DNA of 64,000 nucleotides from Opitutia bacterium. GTDB taxonomy: Bacteria > Verrucomicrobiota > Verrucomicrobiia > Opitutales > T3Sed10-336. The notes beneath the pieces were generated by a model. The model was given only the letters and a program-made list of their open reading frames with translations. It searched no databases and had not been told where the DNA came from. The DNA lies in contig PWMU01000187.1 of NCBI GenBank assembly GCA_003558065.1, forward strand, positions 1 to 64,000, written 5' to 3'. The position numbers and the translations under genes are program-made. Shown one piece after another: positions 44,210-53,141 of this stretch (position 1 is the stretch's first letter; every line of letters begins with the position of its first letter).

Positions 44210-45496
44210 CTATTCCAACCCCACCAGCTCGGAAACTCTTGAGGGATCGCACCCAAGAATTTCAGCCGCCTTTTCATCGTCGCCTCCACAAGCGGTCAGA
44301 ACGGTGCGGATATAATGCTTTTCCCTTGGAGCCAGGTACTCTTCCAACGTCGGCCAGTCCTGAAAAGGCCGGACACGGAGCGGAAGCTGGTCGATTTCGA
44401 TAATCCGGTTTTCCGAGGTCGATACGACATTGGAGACGACCTGATCCAATTCGGTCAGGTTTCCCGGCCACCCGTAAGTTGTCAGCGCCTCACTCGCTTC
44501 CTCGGAAAGCTCGATCTGCCTGGCGTCGAAACGCGACGACTTCACCCGGGCTATCCGCGCTTTGAGGATATCGGGAATATCGGCGACGTGTTCCCGCAGC
44601 GGCGGCAGATTCACCGGCAACGTAGCGATCCGGTAGAACAGCTCGTCATTGAAGTCGCCTTCATCCACCTTCTCTTCCAGGTCGATTCTCGAGGAGCAGA
44701 TCAGCCGAAACCGGTTGATGTTGTTCTTGAGGATTCCCACAAGAATCTCCTGGAGTTCGTCGGACAGGACTTCGATATGCTCGAGCAACAGTGTTCCGCC
44801 GGTGGCCTCGCTGATCCACCGCCCCCCCTGGTTGTCACCGCCGAACAGGTTTTCCCTGAAAGCTTCCACATCGGCCGCGGCGCAATCCGCCGAAACCAAT
44901 GATACTTCTTTTCCGTTGCGGCCCCGGTGGAGAATCTCCGCGACGGCTTTTTTCCCGGTACCCGGCTCTCCCTGAAGAAGAACGGGCGTCTGGGAGCCCG
45001 CGAGCTTGGAAATTTGCCGGCGGAGCCGTACGATCTTGTCGCCGCCCCCCGGGAGAATTTCCTCGATTGCGGAATGGGCTGCGCCAGTCGCGGCCGGAGC
45101 CGGATCTCCGGAGGGCCGGGCGGCGCCCTGCACCTTCTTGTAGTCGATGGCGCGGTCGAGCGTCTGAAGAAGCTCGTCGACCTTGAACGGCTTTTTTATG
45201 TAATCAAACGCTCCGTACTTCAGGGCCTTGATGGCGGTATCCGTGCTCGCGTAACCGGTCATCATGATCACCACGCACTGGGGATCGTAAGCCTTCAACT
45301 GCTCCAGAAGCGTAATCCCGTCCATCGGCTGCATCGAAATATCGGCCAGCACCACGTCGTAGGAATCGGACTTGTACAGTGACATGGCCTTCTCGCCATC
45401 CTGTGCGAAAACGGGCTGATGACCGGTCGGCTGAATGACCGCCTCCAGCATCTCGTGGATCGAAGACAGGTCATCTACAATGAGTATGGAAGCCAT
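44210..45496 (-). CDS. NtrC-like response regulator with degenerate AAA+ domain
   Basis: The 428-residue protein has a complete receiver domain: Asp8/Asp9 acidic pocket, phosphoacceptor Asp52 in VVLADISMQPMDG, Thr80 and Lys101. An AAA+ sigma-54 activator-like domain (about 150-325) follows. Its Walker A reads GEPGTGKKAV, the GAFTGA loop that contacts sigma-54 is missing (LFGGDNQGGRW there), and Walker B is GGTLLLEHIE, lacking the usual DE. The Fis-like C-terminus is short (ACGGDDEKAAEILGCDPSR). Sigma-54 activation therefore looks unlikely. It follows pilC by 77 bp, suggesting a pilus-linked role; no kinase is adjacent. Confidence 0.83.
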   Translation of the reverse strand: MASILIVDDLSSIHEMLEAVIQPTGHQPVFAQDGEKAMSLYKSDSYDVVLADISMQPMDGITLLEQLKAYDPQCVVIMMTGYASTDTAIKALKYGAFDYIKKPFKVDELLQTLDRAIDYKKVQGAARPSGDPAPAATGAAHSAIEEILPGGGDKIVRLRRQISKLAGSQTPVLLQGEPGTGKKAVAEILHRGRNGKEVSLVSADCAAADVEAFRENLFGGDNQGGRWISEATGGTLLLEHIEVLSDELQEILVGILKNNINRFRLICSSRIDLEEKVDEGDFNDELFYRIATLPVNLPPLREHVADIPDILKARIARVKSSRFDARQIELSEEASEALTTYGWPGNLTELDQVVSNVVSTSENRIIEIDQLPLRVRPFQDWPTLEEYLAPREKHYIRTVLTACGGDDEKAAEILGCDPSRVSELVGLE

Positions 45497-45573
45497 AAGG
45501 AAAGGAACTGACTAATGGATGAAAGCCAATTAAGCCGCTTGTTCCTTCTTTAATGCCCTGGAACGCGTCAAGG

Positions 45574-46749
45574 TCAACCCCCCACAACATTCGAGAGTTC
45601 AAAAATGGGCAGGAACATGGCCATAACGATACCGCCGACGATTATCCCGATGATCACGATCATAATCGGCTCAAGAAGGGAGGTGAGGCCCGAGACGGTG
45701 GCATCCACCTCGGTATCGTAAAAATCGGCGACTTTCAGCATCATCCCGTCGACATTGCCCGTCTGCTCCCCGGCGCGAACCATGTGTTTCATCATCGGGG
45801 GAAAATACGGATCCTCGCGCAACACGTCCGAAACCTGGCCGCCCTGGCTGATGTTCTTGCTGATCTCTTTACAGGCCGCCTCCACGTACGTGTTGTCGCT
45901 GGCGGAGGCGACGATCTCGAGAGACCTGAGGATCGGAACCCCGCTCCTGGAAAGAATGGCATAGGTCCGGCAGAACCTGGACAGCGATATTTTCTGCCTC
46001 AACCGGCCGACAATCGGCATTTTCATCAGTAACTGGTCGCGGATACGCCGGCCGCGCTCGGTTGCGAAGAATTTCTTGGCGATGTAGCCCACCGCACCGC
46101 CCGCGAGGATGATGAAAACGATATTGCTTTTGAGGAAGTTGCTGAAATCAATCAGCATCTGGGTGGGTGCGGGCAGTTGTTCCCCGAAGTCCTCAAACAT
46201 CTCGGCAAAGACCGGGATCACGAAGATCAGGAGCACATTGACCAGGATAATAGCCAACCCGATGACAGCGATCGGGTAGGTCATGGCGGACTTGACCTTC
46301 TTGGTCAAAGCCAGGGTGGCCTCGAAATATTCGGCAACCTTCATGAGAATCGGGGCCAGCGCGCCGCTGGCCTCCCCGGCCTCGACCATGGAGACAAACA
46401 GGTTGTTGAACGCCCGCGGGTACTTGCGCGCGGCATCCGAAAGCGGATTCCCGGAAGCGACTTCGTTACGCACGTCGCGGATGATGATCCGAAACACCGG
46501 ATCCTCGGTCTGCTCCATGAGCGCTTCCAGCGAACTCACCATAGGCAGGCCGGCTTCGAGCATGGAGCCGAGCTGCTGTGTGAAGACGGTCAACTCCCCC
46601 AGTTTGAGCTTGTAGTGCTTCGATTTCTTCTCGTAACTACGCTGTTTCGCGAGCCTCTGAGACTCGGCAAAGCTCGTTCTCCGCTTGGGGGCTCCGGAGG
46701 ACGCGGCGGCACCCGGTCTGCTTGAAGATGTTGACGATATGAAGGCCAT
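45574..46749 (-). CDS. pilC: Type IV pilus inner-membrane platform protein PilC (T2SS F family)
   Basis: ATG 46749 gives 391 residues; longer frames would run across the tRNA gene and are rejected. The N-terminus is Ser/Arg-rich. Two T2SSF domains follow, with LGELTVFTQQLGSMLEAGLP in the first and ISLSRFCRTYAILSRSGVP in the second. Three membrane segments are visible (YPIAVIGLAIILVNVLLIF; NIVFIILAGGAVGYIA; IMIVIIGIIVGGIVMAMFLP). PilC anchors the assembly and retraction ATPases at the inner membrane. It precedes the NtrC-like gene. Confidence 0.92.
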   Translation of the reverse strand: MAFISSTSSSRPGAAASSGAPKRRTSFAESQRLAKQRSYEKKSKHYKLKLGELTVFTQQLGSMLEAGLPMVSSLEALMEQTEDPVFRIIIRDVRNEVASGNPLSDAARKYPRAFNNLFVSMVEAGEASGALAPILMKVAEYFEATLALTKKVKSAMTYPIAVIGLAIILVNVLLIFVIPVFAEMFEDFGEQLPAPTQMLIDFSNFLKSNIVFIILAGGAVGYIAKKFFATERGRRIRDQLLMKMPIVGRLRQKISLSRFCRTYAILSRSGVPILRSLEIVASASDNTYVEAACKEISKNISQGGQVSDVLREDPYFPPMMKHMVRAGEQTGNVDGMMLKVADFYDTEVDATVSGLTSLLEPIMIVIIGIIVGGIVMAMFLPIFELSNVVGG

Positions 46750-46889
46750 AAACAGTCGAACTATAGGCGTGGTCCGGAGGGGTCGGCAACTGTAATAAGC
46801 GATAATAAAGAGTAAAAAAAAATTTGAACTTTCCCATGACGTTGTTCCATTGTGAGTAAGTGAGTCGCCATCGGCGGCCATTGTGCACT

Positions 46890-46960
46890 GCGGGTATAGT
46901 TTAGTGGTAAAACTCCAGCCTTCCAAGCTGGCTACGTCGGTTCGATTCCGTCTACCCGCA
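46890..46960 (+). tRNA. tRNA-Gly (anticodon UCC)
   Basis: A 71-nt cloverleaf: acceptor stem GCGGGTA/TACCCGC with discriminator A, D-arm TAGTTTAGTGGTAAAACT, anticodon stem CCAGC/GCTGG with loop CTTCCAA (anticodon TCC) and T-loop TTCGATT. The T-stem GTCGG/CCGTC has a T-T mismatch at its second pair. CCA is not encoded. It diverges from pilC and precedes rsmE. Confidence 0.93.
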
Positions 46961-47061
46961 CCCTTCAGAGGTCCGGGGGCTCTTTCCGTGCCGCCAGGAA
47001 TGCACGGGCTCCCCGGTGCACGGCCGGAAAAGCCGGTAATTCGAACTCTTCCGCACAACCG

Positions 47062-47778
47062 GTGAATCTGATACTATTCAGTCCGGAGGAAACAAAATCC
47101 CCTCTCCCGCATCAGGATGCCCGCGCCAGGCACATCGCGAACCATCTTCGAAGATCGGATCACGAGTCCTTTGACGCCGGCCTGATTGACGGTCCCCGCG
47201 GGAAAGGCTGGATCGTGAAGCGGCTTCCCGAAGCGCTGGTCCTCGAATTCGACTGGGAGAGCACGGTCTCGGAACTGTTTCCGGTGAGCCTGCTCATCGG
47301 GATGCCGCGGCCCCAGACAGCTCGCCGCATCCTTCGGGAAGCCGCCGCCCTCGGGGTTCGGGAACTTCATTTCTTCAGTGCGGAGAAAGGCGTGGATTCC
47401 TACGGGACCAGCCGGCTCTGGAACACCGGAGAATACCACCGTCACCTGGTCAATGGCGCCGAACAGGCGTTCTCCACACGATTGCCGGCGGTCCGCCTGC
47501 ATACCGGACTCGCCACTTGCCTCGGCGCCGTTCCCGATGCCGCCGACCGGATCGCCCTCGACCTTTACGAAGCCGAGGACGCGCTCTCCCGTAATTCACT
47601 GAGCGGGAACGACGCCCTCCTCGCCGTGGGATCGGAGCGGGGATGGTCCGGTGCGGAGCGCGATTGCCTCCGCGTGGCGGGTTTCAGGCTGGCGAGCCTC
47701 GGAAACCGGGTTCTCCGCTCCGATACCGCCTGTGTCAGCGGAATCACTCTGATCCTCGCCAAACTCGGCCACCTGTAA
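47062..47778 (+). CDS. rsmE: 16S rRNA (uracil1498-N3)-methyltransferase
   Basis: From GTG 47062 the protein has 238 residues. An N-terminal PUA-like domain (about 1-70) is followed by a SPOUT methyltransferase knot: ARRILREAAALGVRELHFF, ALLAVGSERGWSGAE (SAM loop) and the terminal LGNRVLRSDTACVSGI are diagnostic of RsmE. The N-terminal domain is less conserved than usual, and the substrate call follows family assignment. It methylates U1498 in the small subunit. birA follows by 12 bp, so rsmE-birA probably form one transcript. Confidence 0.86.
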   Translation: MNLILFSPEETKSPLPHQDARARHIANHLRRSDHESFDAGLIDGPRGKGWIVKRLPEALVLEFDWESTVSELFPVSLLIGMPRPQTARRILREAAALGVRELHFFSAEKGVDSYGTSRLWNTGEYHRHLVNGAEQAFSTRLPAVRLHTGLATCLGAVPDAADRIALDLYEAEDALSRNSLSGNDALLAVGSERGWSGAERDCLRVAGFRLASLGNRVLRSDTACVSGITLILAKLGHL

Positions 47779-47790
47779 CCCGGCCAGCGA

Positions 47791-48807
47791 ATGACTTCTC
47801 CGGAATCCCTCATACTGGGGCGGCTTCTCGAAGCAAAGGACCGCTTTGTGACCGGCAATGAGCTTGCGCAATTGCTTGGGGTCTCCCGGGTGACGGTCTG
47901 GAAACATATGAAGAAACTGCGCCGGGACGGTTTTTCCTTCGAAGCGGTCCGCAAGCGGGGCTACCGGATCCGGGAAACGCCGGGATGCGTCTCGCTTCCC
48001 TACCTTCACTGCCTTCTTCCCGAAGTGTCGAAAGATCGGTTGATCTTTCTGGAGAGGACCGGAAGCACCAACAGCGACGCCGAGCGGCTTCTCGGTGAAG
48101 GAAGGACCGCCCCGTTTGTGGTCCTGACCCGCCTGCAGACCCAGGGCCGGGGAAGACTCGGGAGATCCTGGCACAGCGGGGATCCGGGCAATCTCTACGC
48201 CAGCTTCGCTTTCCGGCCCCAGGTTCCTCCCGAGCGCATGCAACTTTTCACGCTGTGGATGGGAGTCTCGCTCTGTCGCTGTATCGAGCAGGAAACCGGC
48301 GTCACGCCCGGCGTCAAATGGCCCAACGACATCTGGTACGGAGACCGGAAGATGGGCGGTATTCTGACCGAGGCCAAAGTCAACGCCGACCGGATTCTGG
48401 AGCTGGTTCTGGGGCTCGGCTTGAATATCAACAGCGACCCGTCGTCGTGGCCGGACCCGCTGTCCCGGGGAGCCACCTCGCTCCGCCTGGCCGGAAACGG
48501 GACCCTCGATATCAACGCCTTAAGCGCGGCCGTGATCGGGCGGCTCCTGGAGGCCTACCAAGCCTTTCTCGAGGACGCCTACCGGCCGACCCTTGCCGAA
48601 CTCTGGGAAACCTACGATATTCTTCGCAACCGTGAGGTAGCCGGACAGCGGGGAAACGAAGTCCTTTCAGGTCGCGCCCGCGGCATCGACGGATCCGGGC
48701 ACCTTCTGGTGGAATGCGGAAACGGGGGTGTCGTTCGCCTGAACGCGGGGGATGTCACGCTGCGGGGCGCGGGGTCTCCCGACGAGCCCCGAGCCGCATC
48801 GCCGTAA
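47791..48807 (+). CDS. birA: Biotin-[acetyl-CoA-carboxylase] ligase / biotin repressor BirA
   Basis: The 338-residue protein has an N-terminal winged HTH (FVTGNELAQLLGVSRVTVWKH, residues 19-39), so it is a bifunctional (repressor-type) BirA. The ligase domain has ERTGSTNSDAERLL near 88, the biotin loop GRGRLGRSW at 119-127, VKWPNDIWYGDRKMGGIL and a small SH3-like C-terminal domain. It makes biotinyl-AMP, attaches biotin to the BCCP subunit, and may repress biotin genes. Confidence 0.92.
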   Translation: MTSPESLILGRLLEAKDRFVTGNELAQLLGVSRVTVWKHMKKLRRDGFSFEAVRKRGYRIRETPGCVSLPYLHCLLPEVSKDRLIFLERTGSTNSDAERLLGEGRTAPFVVLTRLQTQGRGRLGRSWHSGDPGNLYASFAFRPQVPPERMQLFTLWMGVSLCRCIEQETGVTPGVKWPNDIWYGDRKMGGILTEAKVNADRILELVLGLGLNINSDPSSWPDPLSRGATSLRLAGNGTLDINALSAAVIGRLLEAYQAFLEDAYRPTLAELWETYDILRNREVAGQRGNEVLSGRARGIDGSGHLLVECGNGGVVRLNAGDVTLRGAGSPDEPRAASP

Positions 48808-48900
48808 ACAGCCCCCCGGCCTGCTTACCCGCAAACGACTCACCCCCTTCACCGGTTTTTTATGGCAATGCTTCCCCTGCCTTTTATATCCTGCCCGCGG

Positions 48901-49713
48901 ATGAATGTTCTCTGTATCGACATTGGAAACACACACACCCATTTCGGGCTGATCGAGCCGGATGGCGGCGGCATCACGCCCGGAAAAATTCTCACCCGGG
49001 ACATCGCCAGGCACGGGACGGCGCTGCATCGGGAGATTGAGGCGTCTCTGAGATCGGGGCCGGAGGTGAGCGGAATCGCCTTTTGTTCGGTGGTGCCGAA
49101 GGCGGAGGAACGCATTCGGGGTTTTATTTCATCCCTGGGCGGGAGAACCCCGGTGTTTCAGTTGACCCGTGACACCCTGCCCGCTTTCGTTCGGCTCCAT
49201 TACCCGAATCCCGGCGAGATCGGGCAGGACCGCCTGGCCAACGTGGTTGCCGCTTTCCGGTATTTCCGGCTGCCGTGCATCGTGATTGACCTGGGAACGG
49301 CGGTCACATTCGATGTCCTTTCGGATCGAAACGGCTATGAAGGCGGCATCATCGCCCCGGGGGTTGGAGCAATGACCGAATACCTGCACCGCCAGACGGC
49401 GCTTCTTCCGAGGCTCGACGAGGAGTTCCACATTGAGGGTGCCATCGGCAAATCCACAAGCCAGGCCATGAAAATCGGCTGCTTTATCGGGTTTGGCGGG
49501 ATGCTGGAGGCCCTTCTGCAGGCGGTCCGGGAGGATCTGGCGGAAGCGGGCGAAGCGGAGCCCACGGTGGTCCTGACAGGGGGAACTTCGGAATCTCTTT
49601 TTCCCGCCGGGCTGAAATCAGGGAACAAACCGGGCACTCACGGGGTTATCAGAGTACCGGACCTGACGCTCAAAGGACTGGCATCCGCTTTTCTCGAGCG
49701 GATTTCCGCGTGA
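48901..49713 (+). CDS. coaX: Type III pantothenate kinase
   Basis: ATG 48901 gives 270 residues (an ATG at 48862 would add 13 atypical residues). MNVLCIDIGNTHTHFGL is the acidic phosphate-binding start with Asp7; GEIGQDRLANVVAAF and IVIDLGTAVTFDVLS are the other CoaX motifs. It phosphorylates pantothenate in the first step of coenzyme A synthesis. It follows birA in the common birA-coaX order. Confidence 0.93.
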   Translation: MNVLCIDIGNTHTHFGLIEPDGGGITPGKILTRDIARHGTALHREIEASLRSGPEVSGIAFCSVVPKAEERIRGFISSLGGRTPVFQLTRDTLPAFVRLHYPNPGEIGQDRLANVVAAFRYFRLPCIVIDLGTAVTFDVLSDRNGYEGGIIAPGVGAMTEYLHRQTALLPRLDEEFHIEGAIGKSTSQAMKIGCFIGFGGMLEALLQAVREDLAEAGEAEPTVVLTGGTSESLFPAGLKSGNKPGTHGVIRVPDLTLKGLASAFLERISA

Positions 49714-49761
49714 AACGATGTTGCTTATAACCTGTCATTAAAATTAACTATACCTTTCAGC

Positions 49762-50847
49762 ATGGCGGCAAATAACGAACCATCCATCAGCGTCGACAAT
49801 CTGGTAAAGAAGTACGCGGGTGTCACGGCAGTCAACGAGGTCTCCTTCACCGTGGCAAAAGGCGAGATTATCGGCTTCCTCGGCCCCAACGGCGCCGGGA
49901 AGAGCACGACCATGCGTATCCTCACCGGATTCATTCCCGCCACCTCGGGGACGGTGCATATCTGCGGAATCGACGTCGCCCGTCACCCGGAAAAGATCAA
50001 ACGCCACATCGGGTACATGCCCGAGAACAATCCCCTCCCCGACGACATGCGGGTTCTGGAGTACCTCAAGCTCCGCGGCCGCCTCAAGGGCGTTTCGCGC
50101 CGGAAACTCCGTTCCCGCCTCGATGAGGTGCTCGAGGTCTGCGATCTCAAGCGGGCCTCCCGCCGCATCATCGGCACGCTTTCCAAGGGTTACCGGCAGC
50201 GGGTGGGGATTGCCGACAGCATCCTGGCCGAACCGGAAGTCATCATCATGGACGAACCGACCATCGGTCTGGATCCCCACCAGATTGTGATGATCCGGGA
50301 TCTTATCGCCGGCCTGCGCGGCAAAATGAGCATTCTCATCTCCAGCCATATTCTGCCCGAGATTGAAATGACCTGCGACCGGGTCGTCATCATCAACGGC
50401 GGTCGTGTCGTTGCCGCCAATACCCCCCGGAACCTCCGGCGGGAATTCATACCTGAAAAAACCTACGTGGCTGAACTCCAGGGATCCCGGGACGGCCTTT
50501 TTTCCGCGCTCGATCGCGCAGGCCTCGATCTTTCGATCGAATCGATCAGCGACGGCGAAAACAACGGGTTTTTCACCGCCACCTTTTCCACGAAAAACGA
50601 AGAAGAAGTCGGCGAGAGCCTTGCCGAGGCTCTGCTGGCGGGCCGCAGGTACAGGCTGCGCTCTCTCAAGAGATGCGAACCCACTCTGGAAGAGGTTTTT
50701 ATGGCGGCTACGCGACGGAGCTGGGACGTGCTGATGCCCGACCCGAAACCGAAGCCAAAGAAAGACCGGGACCCTGACAACGGCGGTGGCGCCCCGTCGT
50801 CTTCCCCGGAACGCGACTCCTCTCCCACTCCGACGCCATCCACCTGA
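49762..50847 (+). CDS. ABC transporter ATP-binding protein (GldA-like)
   Basis: The 361-residue ATPase has Walker A GPNGAGKST (41-49), a Q-loop region GYMPENNPLPDD, signature LSKGYRQRVG (140-149) and Walker B EVIIMDEPTIGL (159-170). A C-terminal extension of about 55 residues is Pro/Asp-rich and looks disordered. With the permease and the GldG-like protein it forms a transporter of the type linked to gliding or envelope functions; its cargo is unknown. It leads a five-gene rightward locus. Confidence 0.88.
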   Translation: MAANNEPSISVDNLVKKYAGVTAVNEVSFTVAKGEIIGFLGPNGAGKSTTMRILTGFIPATSGTVHICGIDVARHPEKIKRHIGYMPENNPLPDDMRVLEYLKLRGRLKGVSRRKLRSRLDEVLEVCDLKRASRRIIGTLSKGYRQRVGIADSILAEPEVIIMDEPTIGLDPHQIVMIRDLIAGLRGKMSILISSHILPEIEMTCDRVVIINGGRVVAANTPRNLRREFIPEKTYVAELQGSRDGLFSALDRAGLDLSIESISDGENNGFFTATFSTKNEEEVGESLAEALLAGRRYRLRSLKRCEPTLEEVFMAATRRSWDVLMPDPKPKPKKDRDPDNGGGAPSSSPERDSSPTPTPST

Positions 50848-50887
50848 ACGCCGCTTTTCACTCGGACTTTCCGGATTCATCTCAATC

Positions 50888-51649
50888 ATGCGACACTTCG
50901 GCACTCTCCTAAGACACGAAATCAGGATCCTCTGCTACGCCCCGGCGACCTACATTGCCGCTTTCCTGTTCCTCATCGTCATGGGATCCCTGTTCCAGTG
51001 GGTTATCGAGACTTACAACCAGGGAACCCAGGAAACCATCCCCTGGGTGGTTTTCTTCCAGCTTTTCTGGCTGCCCGTCTTTTTCATGGTCCCGCTTCTG
51101 ACGATGAAGAGTTTTTCCGAGGAAAAGCGGCTCGGCACCCTCGAGAATCTGATGACCACCCCCGCCGGCACAGCGGAGATTGTTCTCGCCAAGTTTTTCT
51201 CGGCCTATCTGCTCTATCTCCTTTTGTGGGGCATCACTATCGGGTTTAACTTCATCCTCTTCCATTTCGCCCAGGATCCGCGTCTCATCGAAACGGGCCC
51301 CCTTCTCGGCGGATTCATTTTCTCCGCGCTCAGCGGCCTGCTTTTCATCGCCACGGGCATTTTCGCGAGCACAGTGACCCGCAGTCAGCTGGTCGCGGGG
51401 ATTCTCACGTTTTCCCTTCTTTTCGGGATGATTATCGGAAGCCGCTATCTCTCGGAACTCAAACAGTTGGAAACCGCCTACTCGGTGACGCTCCGCAACT
51501 GGATCGACACGCTGCAGATATTTCAGCATGCGGAAGACCTCAGTCGCGGAGTGGTCGATACGCGCGCGATTTTCTTTTATATTTTTGGAGCCACGCTGAT
51601 GCTCACCTTCAGCACGCTGGTGATTCGAAGCAAGATTTGGAGAGGTTGA
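50888..51649 (+). CDS. ABC-2 type permease (GldF-like)
   Basis: From ATG 50888 the protein has 253 residues and six hydrophobic segments, for example TYIAAFLFLIVMGSLFQW and LLWGITIGFNFILF. KSFSEEKRLGTLENLMTTP is the cytoplasmic motif of the ABC-2/GldF permease family. It pairs with the ATPase upstream, 40 bp away, and the GldG-like protein downstream. No earlier in-frame start has a better ribosome site. Confidence 0.87.
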   Translation: MRHFGTLLRHEIRILCYAPATYIAAFLFLIVMGSLFQWVIETYNQGTQETIPWVVFFQLFWLPVFFMVPLLTMKSFSEEKRLGTLENLMTTPAGTAEIVLAKFFSAYLLYLLLWGITIGFNFILFHFAQDPRLIETGPLLGGFIFSALSGLLFIATGIFASTVTRSQLVAGILTFSLLFGMIIGSRYLSELKQLETAYSVTLRNWIDTLQIFQHAEDLSRGVVDTRAIFFYIFGATLMLTFSTLVIRSKIWRG

Positions 51650-51652
51650 TTG

Positions 51653-53131
51653 ATGAAAGAGAAAAAGGATTTCACCTATTATCGCTGGATCAACGCCCTT
51701 AACACCGCCCTGCAGGGCGTGCTGGCGCTCCTCCTTTTCGCCGGCGGCATGCACCTGGCATCAAAGTATTTCTGGCGCACGGACCTGACCGAGAACCACC
51801 GGTATTCGCTCTCCGCGGAAACGCTCTCTTATCTCGAGAATCTCGAGACACCGGTCAAAGTGATTGTGACCCTGTCGTCGGAAGGGGTGACGGACGAACT
51901 GGATCCCGTCTACCAGGATGTCCGCGCCCTGCTTCGGGAGTACGAGTATGCGGTGCGAAACAATTCGAAAGCCAGCTTCGACGTCGAGTTCGTCAACATC
52001 TTTCAACAACGCAAGCAAGCACAGCTCATCGCGCAGGAATACGGTGTTGAGCAGGAGAACCTCATCATCTTCGCCACCGAAGACAAGCAGCGCATCGTGT
52101 TCCCGAACGAGCTTTATCAAACCAGGGACCGCAAGCGGAAAAATTTCCGGGGTGAGCAGGTCTTTACTTCAGCGGTGCTCGACATTTCCCGCGAAGAACA
52201 AAACACGATCTATTTCATTACCGGACACGGAGAGATGCGCTTTGACGACACCGACCCCAACCGGGGCCTTTCCCAGCTCGGCGACGCGCTCAAGCAACGA
52301 AACTTCGTCCTCCGCAACCTGGACCTTACGGAAGTGGACCAAGTGCCCGAGGACGCCGACCTCCTCATGCTCCTGTCCCCCCGCTCGGCGCTGCTGTCCC
52401 GGGAAGAAGAGCTCCTTCGCCGCTACCTTTCAAACGAGGCGGGAAAGCTGATTGCGATGATCGACCCGGGCAGGCGGCACGGATTGGGAGAATTGTTTTA
52501 CGAATGGGGCATCCTCCTGGACGACGTCGTGATCCTCGATACCGGCCCCGACTCGCTGGCCGGAGGGGGCGACCTCGTCCTGCACCGCTACGGCGACCAT
52601 CCCATCACCCGCAGCCTGTACGAAAACAGACTGCGCCTGATCACGGGCTTGAGCCGTTCCGCCCGGCCGGACCCCGGCCGGGCGCTGGACGACTCCCTGT
52701 CGGTCAAGCCGCTGGTCTTCACTTCCGACACCAGCTGGGGCGAACGCTCTTACAGGCAGGACAAGAACTTCGTGTACGATCCCGAATCGGACCTGGAAGG
52801 CCCTCTCAGTATCGCGACCGTTTCCGAGCGTCAGATCCCGTCTCAACTCGGCATCAACATCCCCGGCGGCCGTGTGGTCGTATTCGGGACCTCCGACCTG
52901 ATTTCCAACAATCGGATCAACTCCCTTGGCAACCTGACGCTTTTTCTCAACTCGATCAACTGGATGATCGACCACGACGGCATGACCAACATCCCCCCCC
53001 GCCCCATCGACGATCTTCAGCTTGTCTTGACTCGCGAAAACATCAATCATCTGCGATTGACCCTTCTCGGTATCCTTCCCGGCATTGTCGCTTTGTCCGG
53101 GATCATTATTTACTGGGTACGAAGAAAGTAA
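51653..53131 (+). CDS. GldG-like ABC transporter auxiliary protein
   Basis: ATG 51653 has GGAGAGG seven bases upstream. The 492-residue protein has a membrane segment near residues 14-32 and another at the C-terminus (LTLLGILPGIVALSGIIIYW). The large periplasmic part matches the GldG/ABC-type auxiliary domain (TDLTENHRYSLSAETLSYLE, then ITGHGEMRFDDTDPNRG and DLLMLLSPRSALLSREE). It starts 3 bp after the permease stop. In Bacteroidetes GldG is needed for gliding; in other phyla its role is unclear. Confidence 0.87.
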   Translation: MKEKKDFTYYRWINALNTALQGVLALLLFAGGMHLASKYFWRTDLTENHRYSLSAETLSYLENLETPVKVIVTLSSEGVTDELDPVYQDVRALLREYEYAVRNNSKASFDVEFVNIFQQRKQAQLIAQEYGVEQENLIIFATEDKQRIVFPNELYQTRDRKRKNFRGEQVFTSAVLDISREEQNTIYFITGHGEMRFDDTDPNRGLSQLGDALKQRNFVLRNLDLTEVDQVPEDADLLMLLSPRSALLSREEELLRRYLSNEAGKLIAMIDPGRRHGLGELFYEWGILLDDVVILDTGPDSLAGGGDLVLHRYGDHPITRSLYENRLRLITGLSRSARPDPGRALDDSLSVKPLVFTSDTSWGERSYRQDKNFVYDPESDLEGPLSIATVSERQIPSQLGINIPGGRVVVFGTSDLISNNRINSLGNLTLFLNSINWMIDHDGMTNIPPRPIDDLQLVLTRENINHLRLTLLGILPGIVALSGIIIYWVRRK

Positions 53132-53141
53132 CCGGTCTCCC

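Noticed and set aside
45574-47058. Longer pilC frame starting at 47058
   Set aside because: It would translate through the tRNA-Gly gene; ATG 46749 gives the normal PilC start region.
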